Shown here piece after piece: positions 1-9,130 of a stretch of 64,000 nt of DNA. Position 1 is the stretch's first letter, and every line of letters begins with the position of its first letter. Below the pieces are notes generated by a model. That model was given only the letters and a program-made list of their open reading frames with translations. It was not told the DNA's origin and did no database searches. A program made the translations under genes and the position numbers. Source of the DNA: Paenibacillus_E sp964253085. Its GTDB lineage: Bacteria > Bacillota > Bacilli > Paenibacillales > NBRC-103111. The DNA lies in NCBI RefSeq assembly GCF_964253085.1, contig NZ_CAXUQH020000001.1:186001-250000 (forward strand). Reading direction: 5' to 3'.

Positions 1-281
1 AATTGAAGGCGACTAGAATTGGGGATCAGGTGAATTTTACAATTGCGGATACCGGGATTGGGATGCCGAAGGAGAAAGTGGATTTATTGAACGCTTATAT
101 GGGTAACGGCGAAGATGTGAGTGGACACGTCGGGATGAAGAATGCTTTTATGCGACTGAAATTATATTATGGGGACGCCATTGATGTACAGATTAGCAGT
201 GAGGATGGCGTCGGCACCATTGTGAAGATTACAACACCCGTCCAAGTGAATGAGAATGATCGATCACCTAAGCTTTACTAA
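1..281 (+). CDS. Sensor histidine kinase, C-terminal part (YesM-like), truncated by window edge
   Basis: Only the C-terminal ~92 residues are inside the window and the start lies upstream. What is visible is the end of a HATPase_c domain: a G1 box (DTGIGM) near residue 17, a G2-like segment (GHVGMKNAFMRLKLYYG), and a G-rich end (GVGTIVKITTP). The GxKNxxxRLKLYYG pattern is typical of YesM-type kinases, which phosphorylate an AraC-type response regulator and control sugar ABC transporters. The sugar-binding protein and permeases that follow on the same strand fit that role. The N-terminal sensor domain and the regulator cannot be seen, so the signal sensed is unknown. Confidence 0.85.
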   Translation, partial: LKATRIGDQVNFTIADTGIGMPKEKVDLLNAYMGNGEDVSGHVGMKNAFMRLKLYYGDAIDVQISSEDGVGTIVKITTPVQVNENDRSPKLY

Positions 282-375
282 GAAGATACTAAACTTTACA
301 GGGTAATCAAGCTGAGAGCGGTTTTATATAATGAAAGTGCTTACAAGAAAGTGTTGAGAGGGGAGTTTCACAAGA

Positions 376-2073
376 ATGAAGAAGTTGAAATTAGTCACGA
401 TGGGCACATTGTTAGCGCTTTCTCTAAGTGCTTGCAGCAGCTCAAACTCAGCAGATCCTGCCGCTTCCAAAACACCAAGCAGTCCTAGTGGGACAGCCGC
501 TGCGAAGGAAGAGCTCAAACCGGCTACGTTTAGTTATTTCTTGTTTAACGCTGGGAAGAACATGAACACGAATGAAACCCCAATTGGTAAAGAGTTAGAG
601 AAGCAAACAGGCGTTAACTTTAAAGTGGAGAATCTCGTTGGCGAATCCAAGACCAAGTCTGGTGTCATGATCGCTGGCAATGAGTTTCCAGATGTGGTAC
701 AGCCTGAAGGAGAAATCGATAAGTTCATGGATGCTGGCGCATTCATTCCGCTTGATGAGTTAATTGAGAAATACGGCCCAAATATCAAACGAGTATACGG
801 TCCTTATTTTGACAAAATGAAGCAAAAGGATGGCAAGATTTATCACCTTCCCTTCAGTGCGAATCAAGGCTTCGCCCCTAACCCTAACGTTGATCAAGGC
901 GCATTCTGGATTCAACGCGGCGTATTGAAGGAGCTTGGCTATCCGAAGCTTACGACACTTGACGAATATTTCAATGCCATTAAGACATATAAAGACAAGC
1001 ATCCACAAGTGGATGGCAAGGATACGATCGGGTTCTCCGTCATGACGTATGACACGAACTTCTTCACAATTACGAACCCTGCTTTCCATCTAGCTGGCTA
1101 CCCGAATGACGGTGGTCTACTGATTGATTTGAAAACAAATGAAGCGAAAAGCAATGCCATTGATGAAGCAACGACGAAACGTTGGGTGAAAAAACTCAAT
1201 GAAGTCAATACAGCAGGTCTGTTCGATAAAGAGTCCTTCACGATGAACAAAGATCAGTATTTAGCAAAATTGACTTCCGGCCGTGTACTCGGTTACTTCG
1301 CATATGACTGGCAAGTCGGAGATGCGCGCAATAACTTGGCGAAAGCTGGCGTAGATGACAAGCGTTACGTGGCACTTCCGATCGTGTTTGATAAAGGGAT
1401 TAAGGACCAATACTTGGATCCTCCGTCCTTTGTAAACAACCGTGGTATTTCCATTTCCAAAAGCGCGAAAGACCCTGTTCGCATTATCAAATTCTTCGAC
1501 ACTATGCTGACAGAAGATAATCAAATCCTTCAGCAATGGGGTATTAAAGGCCAAACGTATGAAGTGGACGACAAAGGGAAGTTCTTCCGCACAGATGAAG
1601 AAATTGCCAAAATTAAAGATCCTAAGTTCTATGAAGATTTCGGTTTGAAAATGTTTGCGTACAACTGGCCTCGTTATGGTAACTTCTCTATTGTAAAAGG
1701 AGACAATGCCTTCGATCCGAATAAGCAGCCTTCTGTTGCAGAGAAGAACTATACAGATGGCGATCGCGCACTTTTGAAAGCGTACAACGCGAAAGTCTTT
1801 ACAGACATGTTTAGTAAGCCGGATGCTCGTCCGTGGTACCCTGCTTGGAGTATCAATAAAGGACAAGGCACACCTGAACAAATTTTCGAACAAAAAATGG
1901 GTGATCTTCAGAAGAAAGCTTATCCAGAAATGATTCTAGCTGCGGGCACAGATAAGTTCGAGAAGGCTTGGAGCGACTACGTGGCTCAAGCAAGCAAACT
2001 AGATATCAAAGGCTACGAAGCATTTGTAACGAAGGTTGTTAAAGACCGCGTTGCAGGTAACTGGGCGAAATAA
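376..2073 (+). CDS. Extracellular sugar-binding lipoprotein of an ABC transporter (LipO/YtcQ type)
   Basis: 565 residues. A lipoprotein signal peptide is clear: KKLK, a hydrophobic stretch, then the lipobox LSAC with the lipidated cysteine at residue 20 and a Ser/Pro/Ala linker to about residue 45. The rest has the length and style of large family 1 solute-binding proteins of the LplA/YtcQ group. It would sit on the outer face of the membrane and deliver a sugar, probably an oligosaccharide, to the two permeases encoded next. A GAGAGGGGAG ribosome site precedes the ATG. No ATPase is encoded here; Lpl-type systems usually share a general ATPase such as MsmX. The GH8 gene at the end of the unit suggests xylo-oligosaccharides, which is inference. 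Confidence 0.9.
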   Translation: MKKLKLVTMGTLLALSLSACSSSNSADPAASKTPSSPSGTAAAKEELKPATFSYFLFNAGKNMNTNETPIGKELEKQTGVNFKVENLVGESKTKSGVMIAGNEFPDVVQPEGEIDKFMDAGAFIPLDELIEKYGPNIKRVYGPYFDKMKQKDGKIYHLPFSANQGFAPNPNVDQGAFWIQRGVLKELGYPKLTTLDEYFNAIKTYKDKHPQVDGKDTIGFSVMTYDTNFFTITNPAFHLAGYPNDGGLLIDLKTNEAKSNAIDEATTKRWVKKLNEVNTAGLFDKESFTMNKDQYLAKLTSGRVLGYFAYDWQVGDARNNLAKAGVDDKRYVALPIVFDKGIKDQYLDPPSFVNNRGISISKSAKDPVRIIKFFDTMLTEDNQILQQWGIKGQTYEVDDKGKFFRTDEEIAKIKDPKFYEDFGLKMFAYNWPRYGNFSIVKGDNAFDPNKQPSVAEKNYTDGDRALLKAYNAKVFTDMFSKPDARPWYPAWSINKGQGTPEQIFEQKMGDLQKKAYPEMILAAGTDKFEKAWSDYVAQASKLDIKGYEAFVTKVVKDRVAGNWAK

Positions 2074-2092
2074 GGTATAAAGCATATGGAAT

Positions 2093-2139
2093 AAGGGATG
2101 CAGGGCACTAGAGCGTATGGTTAGTGTCATGCGTCCCTT
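2093..2139 (+). other. Intercistronic hairpin between binding protein and permeases
   Basis: AAGGGATGCA (2093-2102) pairs with ATGCGTCCCTT (2129-2139), and GGCACTA (2104-2110) pairs with TAGTGTC (2122-2128). No U-run follows, so this is more likely a 3'-end stabiliser or leaky attenuator that raises binding-protein mRNA over permease mRNA than a full terminator. Confidence 0.6.
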
Positions 2140-2176
2140 CTATTGATAAAAAGCATTAAGGAGTGAGTGATTTTCT

Positions 2177-3151
2177 ATGGAGAGCCTTACAAAAGAATCC
2201 CTAACGGACAGACCAATGCTATCCGAGAAATCAACAGGGTTAGCCTTATTTTTTCGTAAGCTGGGTAAACAAAAAGTATTGATGGCCATGTCGCTGCCTT
2301 TTCTCATTTGGTTATTTATTTTCAAATATGTACCACTTTGGGGCTGGTCTATGGCATTTCAAAAATATCGTCCTGCCAAAAAATTCTCGGAGCAAACGTG
2401 GGTTGGATTCGATCAATTTAAATTCCTCTTCCAAGATGAGGGTTTCATTCGCGTCATGCGAAATACGTTAGCGATGAGCACGATTAATCTCGTATTAGGC
2501 TTTGTTACAGCAGTTACCCTAGCTATTCTTCTCAATGAACTGCGTAAAGTTATTTTCAAACGCTTTGTACAGACAATCAGTTATTTGCCCCATTTTATTT
2601 CCTGGGTTGTTGCTGCAAGTATCGTATCCGGTGCCTTATCTACAGATGGCGGGATCATTAATGAAATCTTATTAAAATTACATGTGATTAGCGAACCCGT
2701 TCTATGGCTTGGTAAGGGTGAATATTTCTGGGGAATTCTTGGTGCATCCGAGGTGTGGAAAAACGTCGGTTGGAACACCATTATTTATCTAGCTGCGATG
2801 ACGACGATTGATCCGGCTCTGTATGAGTCGGCAGAAATGGATGGAGCCAACAGATTTCAGCGCATTTTGTATATCACGCTTCCAGGCATTAAACCGGTTA
2901 TTATCATATTGCTAATTATGAATTTAGGTCACATTCTTGAGTCTGGCTTTGAACCGCAGTATTTACTCAAAAATGGGATGAACATAGATTATGCAGAAAA
3001 TCTTGATATTTTCGTACTCAATTACGGCATCAACTTAGGCAATTTCTCATTGGCAACAGCAGCAGGCATTTTCAAGACCGTCGTTAGCTTTATCTTCTTG
3101 ATCAGTGCGAATCAAATTGCTAAACGTGCCGGTGAAGCCAGATTGTTCTAA
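2177..3151 (+). CDS. ABC transporter permease, LplB type
   Basis: 324 residues with about six hydrophobic segments. The binding-protein-dependent permease (EAA) motif is seen near residues 215-237 (YESAEMDGANRFQRI followed by TLPG), the loop that contacts the ATPase. A long hydrophilic N-terminus (about 35 residues) precedes the first membrane helix at FLIWLFIFKYVPL, as is usual for the LplB/YtcP family. The ATG is preceded by AAGGAGTGAGTG. The companion permease follows 37 bases later. Together they would form the membrane channel of a carbohydrate importer of the CUT1 class. Confidence 0.9.
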   Translation: MESLTKESLTDRPMLSEKSTGLALFFRKLGKQKVLMAMSLPFLIWLFIFKYVPLWGWSMAFQKYRPAKKFSEQTWVGFDQFKFLFQDEGFIRVMRNTLAMSTINLVLGFVTAVTLAILLNELRKVIFKRFVQTISYLPHFISWVVAASIVSGALSTDGGIINEILLKLHVISEPVLWLGKGEYFWGILGASEVWKNVGWNTIIYLAAMTTIDPALYESAEMDGANRFQRILYITLPGIKPVIIILLIMNLGHILESGFEPQYLLKNGMNIDYAENLDIFVLNYGINLGNFSLATAAGIFKTVVSFIFLISANQIAKRAGEARLF

Positions 3152-3188
3152 CTGTTTATTTGGACCACTTCACAGGGAGGTATCAGCT

Positions 3189-4118
3189 ATGGAAGCTTCA
3201 CAACAGGCAAGCTCGAGCCGGCGGAATACGCACATAGGTGATCGCTTGTTCGATATTTGTAATATCATTTTTATGTTAGGTCTCGTTGTTGTTACGCTGT
3301 ATCCCTTTGTTAATACGCTGGCCGTAGCATTGAACGATGCGAATGACGCAGTCCGCGGAGGGATTTATCTACTTCCTAGAATGTGGACGTTCGACAATTT
3401 TAAATACGTGTTTAGCGAAGCCGCAATCGTGCATGCTTTCTTCATTTCGGTGTTGAGAACGGTGTTGGGTACTGTAGTTACAGTGTTCTGCTCGGCAATG
3501 GTAGCCTACACGATGTCGCGTCAAGAGTACGTGCTTCGCAAGTTCGTAACGGTATCCTTTATTTTCACGATGTATTTCAGCGGCGGATTAATTCCGGGAT
3601 ACCTGCTCGTTCGGGATCTTGGCATGTTAGGAAGCTTCTGGGTGTATATCATTCCAGGAATGATCGGGGTATTCAATCTAATTATCATTCGTTCGTTTAT
3701 TGAAGGACTTCCTGACGGGATTATGGAAGCGGCTCGTATTGATGGCGCGAATGATTTCTCGATGTTCATGCGGATTGTTCTTCCGCTTGTTGTTCCTGTA
3801 TTGGCGACAGTTGCGCTATTTAGCGCGGTAGGTCAGTGGAACTCTTGGTTTGACGTCTTCTTGTACAATTCTTCAAATGAAAATTTGAGTACGCTGCAGT
3901 ACGAGTTGATGAAAATATTGCAGAACACGAATACGCAAACGTCGCAAACGGCAGCCGATATCTTTGCTAGCAGTGCGAACACTGGCGCAGCAACAGTAAC
4001 GCCAACGTCAATTCGTTCCACCATGACCATTGTGGTGAGTCTTCCGATCATTATGGTGTATCCGTTCTTGCAAAAGTATTTTGTTAAAGGGATGACCGTT
4101 GGCGGTGTAAAAGGTTAG
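3189..4118 (+). CDS. ABC transporter permease, LplC/YtcP type
   Basis: 309 residues from the ATG at 3189, chosen because AGGGAGG lies 8 bases upstream and the protein then begins with a hydrophilic tail (MEASQQASSSRR). An in-frame start at 3105 would overlap the upstream permease and has no ribosome site. Six membrane segments are visible; the EAA loop is near residue 178 (MEAARIDGANDFSMF followed by VLPL). It ends in a GGVKG-type tail typical of LplC proteins. It is the second half of the channel formed with the preceding permease. Confidence 0.9.
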   Translation: MEASQQASSSRRNTHIGDRLFDICNIIFMLGLVVVTLYPFVNTLAVALNDANDAVRGGIYLLPRMWTFDNFKYVFSEAAIVHAFFISVLRTVLGTVVTVFCSAMVAYTMSRQEYVLRKFVTVSFIFTMYFSGGLIPGYLLVRDLGMLGSFWVYIIPGMIGVFNLIIIRSFIEGLPDGIMEAARIDGANDFSMFMRIVLPLVVPVLATVALFSAVGQWNSWFDVFLYNSSNENLSTLQYELMKILQNTNTQTSQTAADIFASSANTGAATVTPTSIRSTMTIVVSLPIIMVYPFLQKYFVKGMTVGGVKG

Positions 4119-4185
4119 TAGATATAGCGACGAACCCCAGGCATATCCTATGTCTTGGGAGTTTGTAAATGAGGAGGCATTTCAT

Positions 4186-5331
4186 ATGCAAAAGCAAGCG
4201 ATGGGCGCATTGGCTACAGGCAGCTACCGCAATCTATTTGCGGAGTATGGGTATGCGGAAGCGGATATTCAAGATAAATTGCAGGACATGTGGAACCAAT
4301 TGTTCCACGGCGATGAAGATACGAGAATCTATTACGAAGCCGATGAAGCTGGTGCTTATTTATTAGATACTGGCAACCTGGATGTCCGTACAGAAGGAAT
4401 GTCCTATGGTATGATGATAGCCGTTCAACTGGATCAGAAAGACGTATTCGATCGGATTTGGAAGTGGACACACACCAATATGTTGATGACTGAAGGCGAT
4501 AATGCGGGATATTTTGCATGGTCCTGCAACACCGATGGCTCCAAGCGATCGAACGGTCCGGCGCCGGACGGGGAAGAATATTTTGCCTTGTCCCTATTCT
4601 TTGCTTCTCATCGTTGGAGCGATGGGCCAGCGCCATATAATTACAGTGAGCAGGCACGAGACTTGCTTCGGACGTGTATTCACAAAGGAGAAGACGGCAT
4701 AGGCCAGCCCATGTGGAATCCGAACAATAAGCTGATCAAGTTTGTTCCAAACTGCGAATACTCGGATCCGTCGTATCATCTGCCGCATTTCTATGAGCTA
4801 TTTGCAGAGTGGGCCTATGAAGAAGATCGGCTGTTTTGGAAAAAGGCTGCGCAGGCCAGCCGAGCCTATCTGCAGATTGCTTGCCACCCGGAGACGGGCT
4901 TGGCACCAGAGTATGCGCATTACGACGGCACGCCGAATGACGATCGTGGCTATGGCCACTTCTTCAGTGATTCGTACCGAGTGGCCGCTAATATCGGGCT
5001 GGATGCGGAGTGGTACGGCGGATCCAAGTGGCATGCCGACGCGGTCAATCGCATTCAAGACTTTTTCGCGGATAAGACGCCGGATGACTATCGTCGGTAT
5101 CAGATCGATGGCACGCCTTTTGAAGAGAAAGCCCTGCATCCTGTTGGCATCATAGCTACCAATGCGATGGCCTCACTTGCGGTGCCTGACGGTGCTCATG
5201 CCAGAGCGTGTGTTGATTTATTCTGGCAGACGCCGGTTCGTACAGGTGTAAGACGGTATTACGATAATTGCTTGTATGCGTTTAGCGTACTTGCACTGAG
5301 TGGGAATTTTAGAATCTGGCTGCCTAAATAG
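4186..5331 (+). CDS. Glycoside hydrolase family 8, reducing-end xylose-releasing exo-oligoxylanase (Rex)
   Basis: 381 residues from the ATG at 4186, which has GAGGAGG 8 bases upstream; the in-frame ATG at 4150 lacks such a site. With this start, the GH8 residues fall close to the numbering I recall for Bacillus halodurans Rex: proton donor Glu70 in TEGMSYGMM, Asp128 in NGPAPDGEEYF, and the base Asp near residue 262 in HFFSDSYRV. Rex enzymes (EC 3.2.1.156) remove xylose from the reducing end of xylo-oligosaccharides of three or more units. There is no signal peptide, so it acts in the cytoplasm on imported oligosaccharides, matching the transporter upstream. The substrate is inferred from the family. 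Confidence 0.88.
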   Translation: MQKQAMGALATGSYRNLFAEYGYAEADIQDKLQDMWNQLFHGDEDTRIYYEADEAGAYLLDTGNLDVRTEGMSYGMMIAVQLDQKDVFDRIWKWTHTNMLMTEGDNAGYFAWSCNTDGSKRSNGPAPDGEEYFALSLFFASHRWSDGPAPYNYSEQARDLLRTCIHKGEDGIGQPMWNPNNKLIKFVPNCEYSDPSYHLPHFYELFAEWAYEEDRLFWKKAAQASRAYLQIACHPETGLAPEYAHYDGTPNDDRGYGHFFSDSYRVAANIGLDAEWYGGSKWHADAVNRIQDFFADKTPDDYRRYQIDGTPFEEKALHPVGIIATNAMASLAVPDGAHARACVDLFWQTPVRTGVRRYYDNCLYAFSVLALSGNFRIWLPK

Positions 5332-5344
5332 GCTGCTGATAGGG

Positions 5345-5377
5345 AAACCATGAACGCTAGTCGTTTGTGGTTTTTTT
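5345..5377 (+). terminator. Intrinsic terminator of the sugar transporter/GH8 unit
   Basis: A 12-bp stem (AAACCATGAACG with CGTTTGTGGTTT, two G-U pairs) with a 5-base loop is followed by a T-run, 13 bases after the GH8 stop codon. Confidence 0.85.
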
Positions 5378-5947
5378 GTTTGAGTTCGAGTCGGCACACA
5401 TCCAGGCAAATACGCCACATTACTAACTAGCAAGTTGCCAATCGAAAAACAGATGGATAGACTAACCACCAGTCCAAATCGAGCTCCCTACTAAAAGTTA
5501 CTCAACCATGAATCACCGAGCTTCCAACAAACGCTACACAACCACGAACCAATCGAGCCCCATGCCAACACTACCCCCGCCCGTTTAACTGGAAAATATC
5601 CATCTAAATTACTCATTTCCAAGCGAACTCTCAATATAACTGGAAAACATACAGTTATTTTGAGCATTCCCTCACATTTTTGATTTACATCCAAGAATAG
5701 CTGTACCTTTTCCAGTTATTTCACGAAAAACAGAGTAACAGACGGAATTACCTACATGTTTTCCATTTAAATTTTGTATCCGACATCATTCGCATTTACG
5801 AAACACTGATAAACAGAACACATCCCTTCGTTCACAATTTAGACACAATTTTTTAATCTATTTTTCAGATTTGCTTAAGGTTGGTTTATTGTTACACCCG
5901 TATAGTGATGATGAATAATACGAACGCATAGAAATGGGGGATCTTGG
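5378..5947. other. AT-rich intergenic region without a gene
   Basis: About 570 bases with no credible coding frame. It holds two direct and one inverted copy of AACTGGAAAA (5587, 5638 and, inverted, 5708), listed separately. Its 3' part (about 5860-5940) must carry the promoter of the ABC-2 operon; TATAGT at 5901 could be a -10 box but I see no good -35 at normal spacing. Confidence 0.5.
5587..5717. repeat. Cluster of AACTGGAAAA motifs
   Basis: AACTGGAAAA occurs at 5587-5596 and 5638-5647, and its reverse complement TTTTCCAGTT at 5708-5717. The middle copy sits in a dyad, ATAACTG (5636-5642) with CAGTTAT (5652-5658). A further copy is at 41678-41687, again in non-coding DNA. This looks like remnants of a dispersed intergenic repeat; function unknown. 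Confidence 0.5.
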
Positions 5948-7027
5948 ATGTTAGAGGTCAAACAAGTCAGCAAGCTGTACGGAAATGATCGCGGCGTGCA
6001 TAACATCGACTTCTCGATGCAGCGCGGTGAAATCGTCGGCTTCTTAGGACCGAATGGTGCTGGCAAAACAACGACAATGCGCATGATTACAGGTTACCTG
6101 AATCCAACGCATGGTCAAATATGGGTGGACGGTCATTCCATGGCCGATAACCCGAAGAAGGCGCGCCGCAAGATCGGCTACTTGCCTGAAACACCACCCC
6201 TGTACCCAGAGATGACGGTACAGTCTTACCTGCGCTTTATCGCCAACCTGCGCGATGTGCCTGCGCGCGAGCAAAAACTGCGTGTCGGCGAAGCCATCGA
6301 CAAGCTAGGACTGCAAGGTCGCGAGAAGCAAATCATTCGCTCCCTCTCCAAGGGCTACAAGCAGCGCCTCGGACTCGCGCAAGCGATTCTACACCAACCG
6401 GATCTGCTCATTCTGGACGAGCCTACGTCTGGCCTCGATCCGAAGCAGATCATCGAGATCCGCCAGCTCATACATGAGCTGGGAGAAAACCACACCGTGC
6501 TGCTAAGCACGCACATCTTGCCTGAGATTAACGCGATTTGTAACCGCGTTCTCATTATTAACCAAGGCCGCGTCGTCCTTGACGAGCGCCCTGAGCATCT
6601 CGGCCGCACGATGGGCGAGACGTTCGAGGTGTCGCTCGAGGTCAAGGGACCTCGTGAGCGGATCTTGACCGAGCTGCGCAGCTTGCCGTCCGTCGGCGAA
6701 GTGAAAGAAGTCGACGCACCGGAAACGGGCGCAGCAGCAATGGGCGCACCATCGGCGTCCGCCCCTGTCTCCTCAGAGGCAGACGAAGCCGCCTCACTAG
6801 ATCACGCCGCCGCTTCAAGCGAGTCCGTCAAACTCCTCGTGACCTCCGCAGATCGCGCAGAAGACATTCGCGAAGCGGTATTCTTCCGTCTCGCTAGCGC
6901 AGGCTTACCGATTCTAGCGATGAAGCGGGAGAGTCTCAGCCTAGAGGATATCTTCCTCAAGCTGACGACCGACGAGCCAGAAGCGCCTGAACTTGTTCCA
7001 ACCGAGGAGGGTGACACCGATGCGTAG
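5948..7027 (+). CDS. ABC transporter ATP-binding protein (GldA-like, ABC-2 exporter)
   Basis: 359 residues. Walker A GPNGAGKTTT is at about residues 34-43, the ABC signature (LSKGYKQR) near 136, Walker B plus glutamate (LLILDEPTSG) near 155-164, and the H-loop in LLSTHIL. The C-terminal ~120 residues form a regulatory part interrupted by an Ala/Ser/Glu-rich stretch at about residues 258-292, which explains the extra length. The ATG follows GGGGGATCTTGG. It overlaps the permease gene by 8 bases and belongs to a four-gene unit resembling Gld-type exporters (ATPase, ABC-2 permease, GldG-like auxiliary, DUF4340). The exported substrate is unknown. Confidence 0.9.
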   Translation: MLEVKQVSKLYGNDRGVHNIDFSMQRGEIVGFLGPNGAGKTTTMRMITGYLNPTHGQIWVDGHSMADNPKKARRKIGYLPETPPLYPEMTVQSYLRFIANLRDVPAREQKLRVGEAIDKLGLQGREKQIIRSLSKGYKQRLGLAQAILHQPDLLILDEPTSGLDPKQIIEIRQLIHELGENHTVLLSTHILPEINAICNRVLIINQGRVVLDERPEHLGRTMGETFEVSLEVKGPRERILTELRSLPSVGEVKEVDAPETGAAAMGAPSASAPVSSEADEAASLDHAAASSESVKLLVTSADRAEDIREAVFFRLASAGLPILAMKRESLSLEDIFLKLTTDEPEAPELVPTEEGDTDA

Positions 7028-7736
7028 AATTTGGGCCATTTGCTCGAAAGAGCTGCAAATGTATTTCTTCTCGCCAGTTGCGTATGTGGCGTTTGCCTTC
7101 TACGTGCTGTTGTCGAGCTTCTTCTTTTACGTGAACTTCGTGGCTGGACAGCCGCCAATTGTGGATGCGCGCTCCATTGTGGGCAATACCACGTTCATCT
7201 ATCTGTTCATTATTCCGTTGCTCACAATGCGTCTTGTAGCGGATGAATTTCGTCAAGGTACTGATGAGCTGCTCCTGACATCACCTGCGGGTATTAGCGA
7301 AATCGTGCTAGGCAAATATCTATCCGCTCTAATCGTGCAAGTCGGCCTAGTGGCGATCAGTTTGGTGTATCCGCTTATCATGTCATCTTTCGGTACACTG
7401 GATATGCCTGTCACGTGGTTGTCGTACTTGAGCATGTTCCTGCTAGGCTGTGCGATGATGGCGATTGGATTGTTCGCATCCAGTTTGTCGAATAACCAGA
7501 TGGTTGCGGGGATCACGGGTTTTGTTATTTTGCTGTTGCTGTGGCTATTGGATTGGGTTAGCAGCTCTATGACGGGTAAATTGAAGGATTACGTAGGTCA
7601 ATTCTCATTGACCGGTCATTTAGGCAACCTCCAAAAAGGTGTTTTCCACGGCGGCGACATCCTCTTTTACATCACATTAACAGCCGTGTTCCTGGTTCTT
7701 TGTATACAAGTCCTTGAAAGAAAGCGTTGGAGGTGA
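7020..7736 (+). CDS. ABC-2 type permease (GldF-like)
   Basis: 238 residues from the ATG at 7020, chosen for the GAGGAGGGTG ribosome site 5-10 bases upstream inside the end of the ATPase gene; the in-frame start at 6993 would overlap much more. Six hydrophobic segments are visible, including the first at VAYVAFAFYVLLSSFFF. The loop after the second helix (LRMVADEFRQGTDELLLTSP, with MRLVADEFRQGT at its core) is the hallmark of GldF/NosY-like ABC-2 permeases. It forms the membrane part of the exporter energised by the preceding ATPase and coupled to the GldG-like protein that follows. Confidence 0.88.
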   Translation: MRRIWAICSKELQMYFFSPVAYVAFAFYVLLSSFFFYVNFVAGQPPIVDARSIVGNTTFIYLFIIPLLTMRLVADEFRQGTDELLLTSPAGISEIVLGKYLSALIVQVGLVAISLVYPLIMSSFGTLDMPVTWLSYLSMFLLGCAMMAIGLFASSLSNNQMVAGITGFVILLLLWLLDWVSSSMTGKLKDYVGQFSLTGHLGNLQKGVFHGGDILFYITLTAVFLVLCIQVLERKRWR

Positions 7737-7741
7737 GCGGA

Positions 7742-9130
7742 ATGAATAAGTGGATACGGGGAACTAATGCGACTGTACTATCAATCGCGGTTATCGGCAT
7801 TTTCATTATTCTGACAATCTTCCTACACTCGCTTAAGGGCTTCCAGGTCGATTTGACGAAAAATAAAAATTTCACGCTCTCAGAGCAAACAACCGCTGCA
7901 CTCAAAAATCTCAATCAAGATATTCACGTCATCGCCTTCACAAACAGTGGAGATGGCAATGATTTTGTGACACGTCAAGTCACGGATATGGTGGCTGAGT
8001 ATAAGAAGCAAAGTAGTAAAATTACGTACGACGAGTACGATATGCTGAAGCAGCCTTCGATGGCGAAGCAGTATGGGGTGGACCAAGGCGGAACGATTAT
8101 TTTCGAATTGGGTACCAAAAAGCAAAACATCAACTTCTATGAATTGTTCGTCGGACAACAGGATGGCTCCTATACCTTCTCAGGCGAAGAGAAGTTTACA
8201 CAAGCGATTCAAAGCCTGACATCTGCGGAGAAACATACGGTTTACTTGCTCTCAGGTCATCAAGAGTACCCGGCATCTGCTATGAGTATTTTCAAAAGCA
8301 GCCTGGCTGCTGCCAACTATGACGTGAAGGATCTGAATCTTTACGTGGAAGGCAAAATCCCGGATGATGCGCAAATGCTCATGCTGCTAGGTCCAACCAA
8401 CGATCTGAACGACAAAGAAGCAGAGCTCATTCAGACCTATTTGAAGGGTAAAGGTAAAATTTATATCGCGCTGGGCTTCAACAAGGATATGACGACGAAA
8501 TGGAAAAACATTGATGCCATCATGAAAACCTATGGTATTCAGGATCAGCATGCGATTGCGATTGAAACGAAGCAAACGTCCTTGTATGACCCTTTAACGA
8601 TTATCCCAGAGTACGGTTCACATGATATTACAAATAAATTATCCAGCAATAATTTGATTACGATGCTGTCACTAGCAGTTAGCTTGAATGCGGATGAAAG
8701 TGCGCCGGATTATACCAAATCCTTGCTGTTAACAACAACGGATAAAGCTTACGGTGAAACGGACATTAACCTGCTGGCACAGAACAAGACGAAGCAGGAT
8801 GCGACAGATGTCAAAGGACCGCTTAACTTGGGTTACGCCATCTCAGACAAAGATAACAAGCCGAAAGCTGTTATTCTAGGTGGTTCTACATTCGTGTTGG
8901 ATGAAGATATTCAGAATCAAGGGAATAAGGACTTTGCTCTGAACAGTATTGGCTGGCTGCAAGAACAGAGAGATCAAATTACGATCCGTCCACGACAAGG
9001 GGATGCGTATCAACAGGCAATGATTACACCTAGCCAAGCGAATACGATTTTCCTCATCACCATCGTGTTCTTACCACTCTTGTTCCTTGTAATTGGCGGC
9101 TTGATCTGGTGGAGGAGGAGAAGAGGATGA
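7742..9130 (+). CDS. GldG-family ABC-2 auxiliary protein
   Basis: 462 residues from the ATG at 7742, with GGAGGTGAGCGG just upstream. One membrane helix near residues 13-32 is followed by a large extracytoplasmic domain of the ABC_transp_aux (GldG) type: VDLTKNKNFTLSEQTTAALK is the characteristic opening, and a Rossmann-like core follows around VYLLSGHQEYP. A second helix lies at the C-terminus (IFLITIVFLPLLFLVIGGL) and ends in WWRRRRG. The gene starts 5 bases after the permease and overlaps the next gene by ATGA, so translation is probably coupled. Role: partner of the permease; exact task unknown. Confidence 0.85.
   Translation: MNKWIRGTNATVLSIAVIGIFIILTIFLHSLKGFQVDLTKNKNFTLSEQTTAALKNLNQDIHVIAFTNSGDGNDFVTRQVTDMVAEYKKQSSKITYDEYDMLKQPSMAKQYGVDQGGTIIFELGTKKQNINFYELFVGQQDGSYTFSGEEKFTQAIQSLTSAEKHTVYLLSGHQEYPASAMSIFKSSLAAANYDVKDLNLYVEGKIPDDAQMLMLLGPTNDLNDKEAELIQTYLKGKGKIYIALGFNKDMTTKWKNIDAIMKTYGIQDQHAIAIETKQTSLYDPLTIIPEYGSHDITNKLSSNNLITMLSLAVSLNADESAPDYTKSLLLTTTDKAYGETDINLLAQNKTKQDATDVKGPLNLGYAISDKDNKPKAVILGGSTFVLDEDIQNQGNKDFALNSIGWLQEQRDQITIRPRQGDAYQQAMITPSQANTIFLITIVFLPLLFLVIGGLIWWRRRRG

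Noticed and set aside
1261..1893. 210-codon minus-strand frame inside the binding-protein gene
   Set aside because: It is a codon-position shadow of the lipoprotein gene; composition does not resemble a protein family.
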